Source of the DNA: UBA10347 sp905182135
Lineage (GTDB): Bacteria; Actinomycetota; Acidimicrobiia; Acidimicrobiales; UBA10347
Direction: 5' to 3'
NCBI GenBank assembly: GCA_963925805.1
Contig: CAWUSE010000002.1
Coordinates: forward strand, 186,001-250,000
DNA length: 64,000 nt
Shown here: positions 62,749-64,000 of the stretch, piece by piece
Numbering within the stretch: position 1 is the stretch's first letter
Layout of the letters: every line of letters begins with the position of its first letter
Position numbers and translations under genes: made by a program
Notes under the pieces: model-generated
Database searches by the model: none
What the model was told of the DNA's origin: nothing
What the model saw: the letters and a program-made list of their open reading frames with translations, nothing else

Positions 62749-62886
62749 CTAATCGCCACAGCCGCCGCCGAGGTCGGGAACAATCATGCGAACCTTGGTC
62801 GTGGGCATGCCAGGCGTCTCCCATACCCCGGTGCGGGCGCCGGACAGTACTTGAGTTCTGCTCCAAATCGTGGCCGTCTCTCCCTG
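62749..62886 (-). pseudogene. Remnant of a coding sequence
   Basis: About 45 codons with typical codon use read TIWSRTQVLSGARTGVWETP, then TTKVRMIVPDLGGGCGD, to TAG at 62749. No start codon suits the frame, and it is closed upstream by TAG at 62889. This may be the C-terminus of an unknown lost gene. Confidence 0.35.
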
Positions 62887-62906
62887 CTACTGGGCCAGGG
62901 TCACTC

Positions 62907-62960
62907 GTGGCTCAATGCGGCCGCATGGCTCAATGGGGCCGCATGGCTCAACGCACGCGC
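62907..62960. repeat. Three 18-bp tandem repeats
   Basis: GTGGCTCAATGCGGCCGC, ATGGCTCAATGGGGCCGC and ATGGCTCAACGCACGCGC lie in succession just beyond the plsX stop. They are imperfect, and no long coding frame crosses them convincingly. Confidence 0.8.
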
Positions 62961-62981
62961 ATCTGGAGCACGTGCCTTCGA

Positions 62982-63968
62982 TTACTCGGTACCCAGAGCC
63001 GCGGTGAGTTTGCCGACCAAGTCAGTCTCAGCCAACTCATGAGCTGCGCGGGCAGCATTAAGGATCGCCGTGGCTGACGACGAGCCGTGGCTAATCATGC
63101 ACACGCCCTTGACACCAACAAGTGCGGCGCCACCCACCGAGTCAGGATTCGCTCGTTCATAGAGCGGAGCCAACGCAGGGAGCAGCAACTCGGCGCCTTG
63201 TCGTGCTTCGTCAGAAGAGTCGAACGCTCCGAGCAGCGCGTCGATGATTGCCATGGCGGCGCCTTCGAGCGACTTCAGTGCCACATTGCCGGTGAAGCCA
63301 TCGGTCACGATTACGTCGACATCTCCGCCGAGTAGGTCGCGCCCTTCAACATTGCCGATGAAGTTGGCACCGATGGCCTGTTGCCATTCAGATTCGTTGA
63401 GCAGCGGGTACGCGGCTTTGGTGAGCGGCGAGCCCTTGCTCGCTTCTTCACCGTTCGAAAGCAAACCTACGCGGGGTACTTCAATTCCGAAGCGGGCCCG
63501 TGCGTACACAGTGCCCATACGAGCAAACAGCGCAAGTAGTTCGGGGGTGCAGTCAACGTTGGCCCCGGCATCGATCAAAATGTTTGGTGTCCCGCCGCCA
63601 AACATAGGAAGTGGGGTCGCGATAGCTGGCCGGCCAACGCCTTTGATGCGTTTCATCCGCAGGGTCGCAGCGGTAAGCGCAGCGCCGGTATTTCCAGCCG
63701 AAATCATGCCCGAAGCCCGACCGTCGCGCACCGCTTCTGCGGCGCGCACGAGGCTGGAGTCCTTCTTAGTCCGGACGCTCTTGGTGGGGTCCTCGTCCAT
63801 GGCGATGACCTCGGACGCCGGAATCACCTCGAGTGAGGTTTCACCAATGTCTTCAGGTCGCCCGACGAGGACAACCGGAATACCTTCGTCAGCCGCGAGC
63901 TGCGCGCCAGCGACAATTTGGGCTGGCGCATGGTCGCCACCCATGGCATCGATGGCGATTGGGAGCAT
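62982..63968 (-). CDS. plsX: Phosphate acyltransferase PlsX
   Basis: A 328-residue enzyme making acyl-phosphate from acyl-ACP for phospholipid synthesis. Signature MLPIAIDAMGGDHAPAQIVA at the start, then ISAGNTGAALTAATLRMKRI, GANVDCTPELLALFARMG, and VIVTDGFTGNVALKSLEG. Normally followed by acpP; here htpX and the ArsC/BI-1 pair intervene. About 30 bases upstream reach the window end. Confidence 0.95.
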   Translation of the reverse strand: MLPIAIDAMGGDHAPAQIVAGAQLAADEGIPVVLVGRPEDIGETSLEVIPASEVIAMDEDPTKSVRTKKDSSLVRAAEAVRDGRASGMISAGNTGAALTAATLRMKRIKGVGRPAIATPLPMFGGGTPNILIDAGANVDCTPELLALFARMGTVYARARFGIEVPRVGLLSNGEEASKGSPLTKAAYPLLNESEWQQAIGANFIGNVEGRDLLGGDVDVIVTDGFTGNVALKSLEGAAMAIIDALLGAFDSSDEARQGAELLLPALAPLYERANPDSVGGAALVGVKGVCMISHGSSSATAILNAARAAHELAETDLVGKLTAALGTE

Positions 63969-64000
63969 AAGTGGCTAACGCTCTCGTCAGTCGACGTCAA

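Noticed and set aside
1..64000. tRNA genes, CRISPR arrays, insertion sequences
   Set aside because: I looked for T-loop consensus in the gaps, regularly spaced repeats and transposase motifs and found none.

Overview
The window is a stretch of bacterial chromosome carrying almost only core genes, most of them on the minus strand. Gene order and protein features point to Actinomycetota: rimP-nusA-ylxR-infB-rbfA-truB-rpsO-pnp; ispG-rseP-dxr-cdsA-frr-pyrH-tsf-rpsB; an M23-like gene, dprA, comM, yraN, rplS, trmD, rimM, KH protein, rpsP; ffh, ftsY, smc, an fpg-like gene, rnc, acpP, plsX; and a response regulator, sensor kinase and HtrA-type protease arranged as in mycobacterial mprA-mprB-pepD. Moderate GC and the mix of DUF2510-RDD, MoxR-DUF58-VWA and SURF1 genes suggest class Acidimicrobiia, but there is no rRNA to confirm it. 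I see no tRNA, rRNA, insertion sequence, prophage or CRISPR array.

Layout. 1-8.1 kb: RNase J (cut by the window edge), dapA, a winged-helix-like protein, SURF1, dapB, pnp, rpsO. 8.3-8.9 kb: a decayed membrane-protein gene. 9-16.7 kb: truB, rbfA, an RDD protein, infB, ylxR, nusA, rimP, with an intrinsic terminator in the rimP leader. 17.2-23.8 kb: ispG, rseP (three PDZ-like domains), dxr, cdsA, frr. 23.9-25.2 kb: a PRPP-synthetase-like gene on the plus strand. 25.2-31.4 kb: pyrH, tsf, rpsB, an M23-like protein, dprA, comM. 31.8-36.4 kb: a DEAD-box helicase and a sulfatase, both plus strand. 36.4-39.3 kb: small and decayed genes, a tandem GNAT protein and yraN. 39.4-45 kb: rplS, trmD, rimM, khpA, rpsP, ffh, an unknown 93-residue protein, ftsY. 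45.2-49 kb: htrA, sensor kinase, response regulator. 49.1-53.7 kb: MoxR, DUF58, VWA, an SRPBCC protein and an AAC(3)-like protein. 53.8-59.3 kb: smc, fpg-like, rnc, acpP. 59.5-64 kb: ArsC-family gene, Bax-inhibitor-1 protein, htpX, gene remnants, plsX.

The most notable observation is at 59.5 kb. An ArsC-family reading frame has TGA exactly at codon 12, where the catalytic cysteine of ArsC lies. The TGA is followed by a 7-bp hairpin with a GGUC tetraloop 23 nt downstream. This looks like a selenocysteine-encoding gene with a bacterial SECIS element. No selenocysteine machinery lies in the window. Other points: the Fpg-like protein has lost its N-terminal catalytic Pro-Glu and most zinc-finger cysteines; the M23-like protein has lost zinc ligands; rnc appears to start at CTG overlapping the acpP stop; several intergenic stretches hold decayed genes; and two short exact tandem duplications cover stop codons (dprA and rplS).

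Functionally the window groups translation and RNA metabolism (infB, nusA, rimP, rbfA, truB, rpsO, pnp, RNase J, RNase III, frr, tsf, rpsB, rpsP, rplS, trmD, rimM), membrane targeting and lipid synthesis (ffh, ftsY, cdsA, plsX, acpP), isoprenoid synthesis (ispG, dxr), lysine and peptidoglycan precursor synthesis (dapA, dapB), chromosome maintenance and DNA uptake (smc, dprA, comM), and envelope stress proteolysis (rseP, htrA with its two-component system, htpX, BI-1).
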